Of a DNA stretch of 64,000 nucleotides, positions 63,159 to 64,000 are shown piece after piece. The stretch is from Stramonita haemastoma (lineage: Eukaryota; Mollusca; Gastropoda; Neogastropoda; Muricidae): positions 32,879,487 to 32,943,486 of the forward strand of contig CM060326.1 of assembly GCA_030674155.1 (NCBI GenBank). The letters run 5' to 3'. Both the position numbers and the translations under genes were made by a program. Within the stretch, counting starts at the first letter, position 1. Each line of letters begins with the position of its first letter. The notes under the pieces were generated by a model. It made no database searches. It worked only from the letters and a program-made list of their open reading frames with translations, and had not been told where the DNA came from.

Positions 63159-64000
63159 CTGTCCACACCCCCACACCAAACGTTCTGTCAGTTATTGATC
63201 AATGCAAACAATGTGCCAAAGCCTACAATGAAAGACTGTTACGATGGATGATACAGCCAAGTGGTTAAGATCATTTGACTTCAATCCCGTCGGTCGATGT
63301 AGTTGTGGGTTTGAATCTCGGTGGTGTCTGGTGAATTTATGGGCGAGGATTTTTACAATCTCCCCAGGTCAGCTTCAAGCACAGACCTGCCACACCCTTT
63401 CCACCCTTTGGAGGAGTGGGCCAGTTTGTGCCTTTAATTACAAATGACAAAGTGTCAAAAAAACACATACACACAGGTGTCATGTTTAGACACCATCCCC
63501 AAAGGCAAAATGCAGGTACCTAAATGGTGGGGGTGAAAAACACCCAAACAGAACAGACACACATAAAAATTTCACCATTGGTGAGGATGATGATGTGATG
63601 TCCATTTCCCAGCTTAACACTCTGGGGGGTCACTCGGAATGTGCACTCTGACTCACTCATCCCACCTGGGAATCACAGTGAGACTGAGATTGCACACTGA
63701 ATGAGAATTTTGCATGTATGACTGTTTTCAAGTACCTCGCCATCCAGGCAGCCAGAGGAGTCACCATTGGTGAACCCTGGAGCTCCAGCCAAGGAATGGT
63801 AAAAAAGGTAAAGGTGTCCCATAACCTTTGTGGTCATAGGGCAGCGAGGCGTCAGAGACCTCAGCTTCTCTAGGGGCCAGCATAGTGAGGGCAGTGCCCA
63901 TCTCCTCTCCCTCACTGCTTTTACCTTCCCTGACCCTAAAGAGGGCAGGTACCCATTGACAGCTGGGTGGACTGGGGGGAACTGTACTGAAGCCAAGGCG
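63159..64000 (+). repeat. Upstream PARP region: S5-type SINE, then S3 cut by the window end
   Basis: 63245-63580 begins with a class-II-tRNA-like head ('gatacagccaagtggttaag', 'gtgggtttgaatctcggtgg') and continues with S6/S5 body. 63811-64000 is S3 (reverse), truncated before its 5S-like part. No further PARP exon was found. Confidence 0.65.

Overview
The window reads as nuclear DNA of an animal, most likely a lophotrochozoan such as a marine gastropod or bivalve. Genes are split by many short-exon GT-AG introns. The introns are packed with (TG)n/(CA)n microsatellites, minisatellites and several tRNA-derived SINE families, and no bacterial-type operon structure is seen. The species call is an inference from protein content and repeat style; no database was searched.

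Four protein genes can be supported, alternating in strand. (1) 2766-4403 (+): a single coding exon for an AMP-forming acyl-CoA synthetase/ligase. (2) 15638-7963 (-): a seven-exon HPF1 (histone PARylation factor 1), with an N-terminal PBZ zinc finger and a PIP-box-like motif ahead of the conserved HPF1 body. (3) 17140-47744 (+): a 23-exon divergent kinesin with an N-terminal motor, a long coiled coil and a conserved-looking C-terminal segment; its first exon was not found. (4) 63158-55327 (-): the 3' part of a PARP with an H-Y-E catalytic triad; its 5' end lies upstream of 63158 and probably outside the window. Genes 1/2 and 3/4 are convergent, and 2/3 are divergent. HPF1 is the PARP1/2 cofactor that directs ADP-ribosylation to serine, so its presence near a PARP gene is notable, although co-function is not shown.

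The remainder is repeat. Recurrent interspersed families, named here S1 to S6, include a tRNA-Thr(CGT)-headed SINE with clear target-site duplications (S2) and a SINE whose tRNA-like head is followed by a 5S-rRNA-like segment (S3). Two inverted copies of a TA-flanked DNA transposon with 'CCGTAAAATCCC' termini, and a decayed LINE reverse-transcriptase fragment, sit in the PARP introns.

The strongest unexpected pattern is that several tandem arrays contain copies of a splice junction of the gene they sit in. The HPF1 exon-5 donor is repeated about a dozen times, and the acceptors of three kinesin exons are repeated upstream of the real ones. Partial or mini-exon duplications occur near two more exons. 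Other arrays grew from internal pieces of SINEs or of a LINE. Two one-base indels that break conserved reading frames, in the kinesin and the PARP, could be assembly errors or real lesions and should be checked first.
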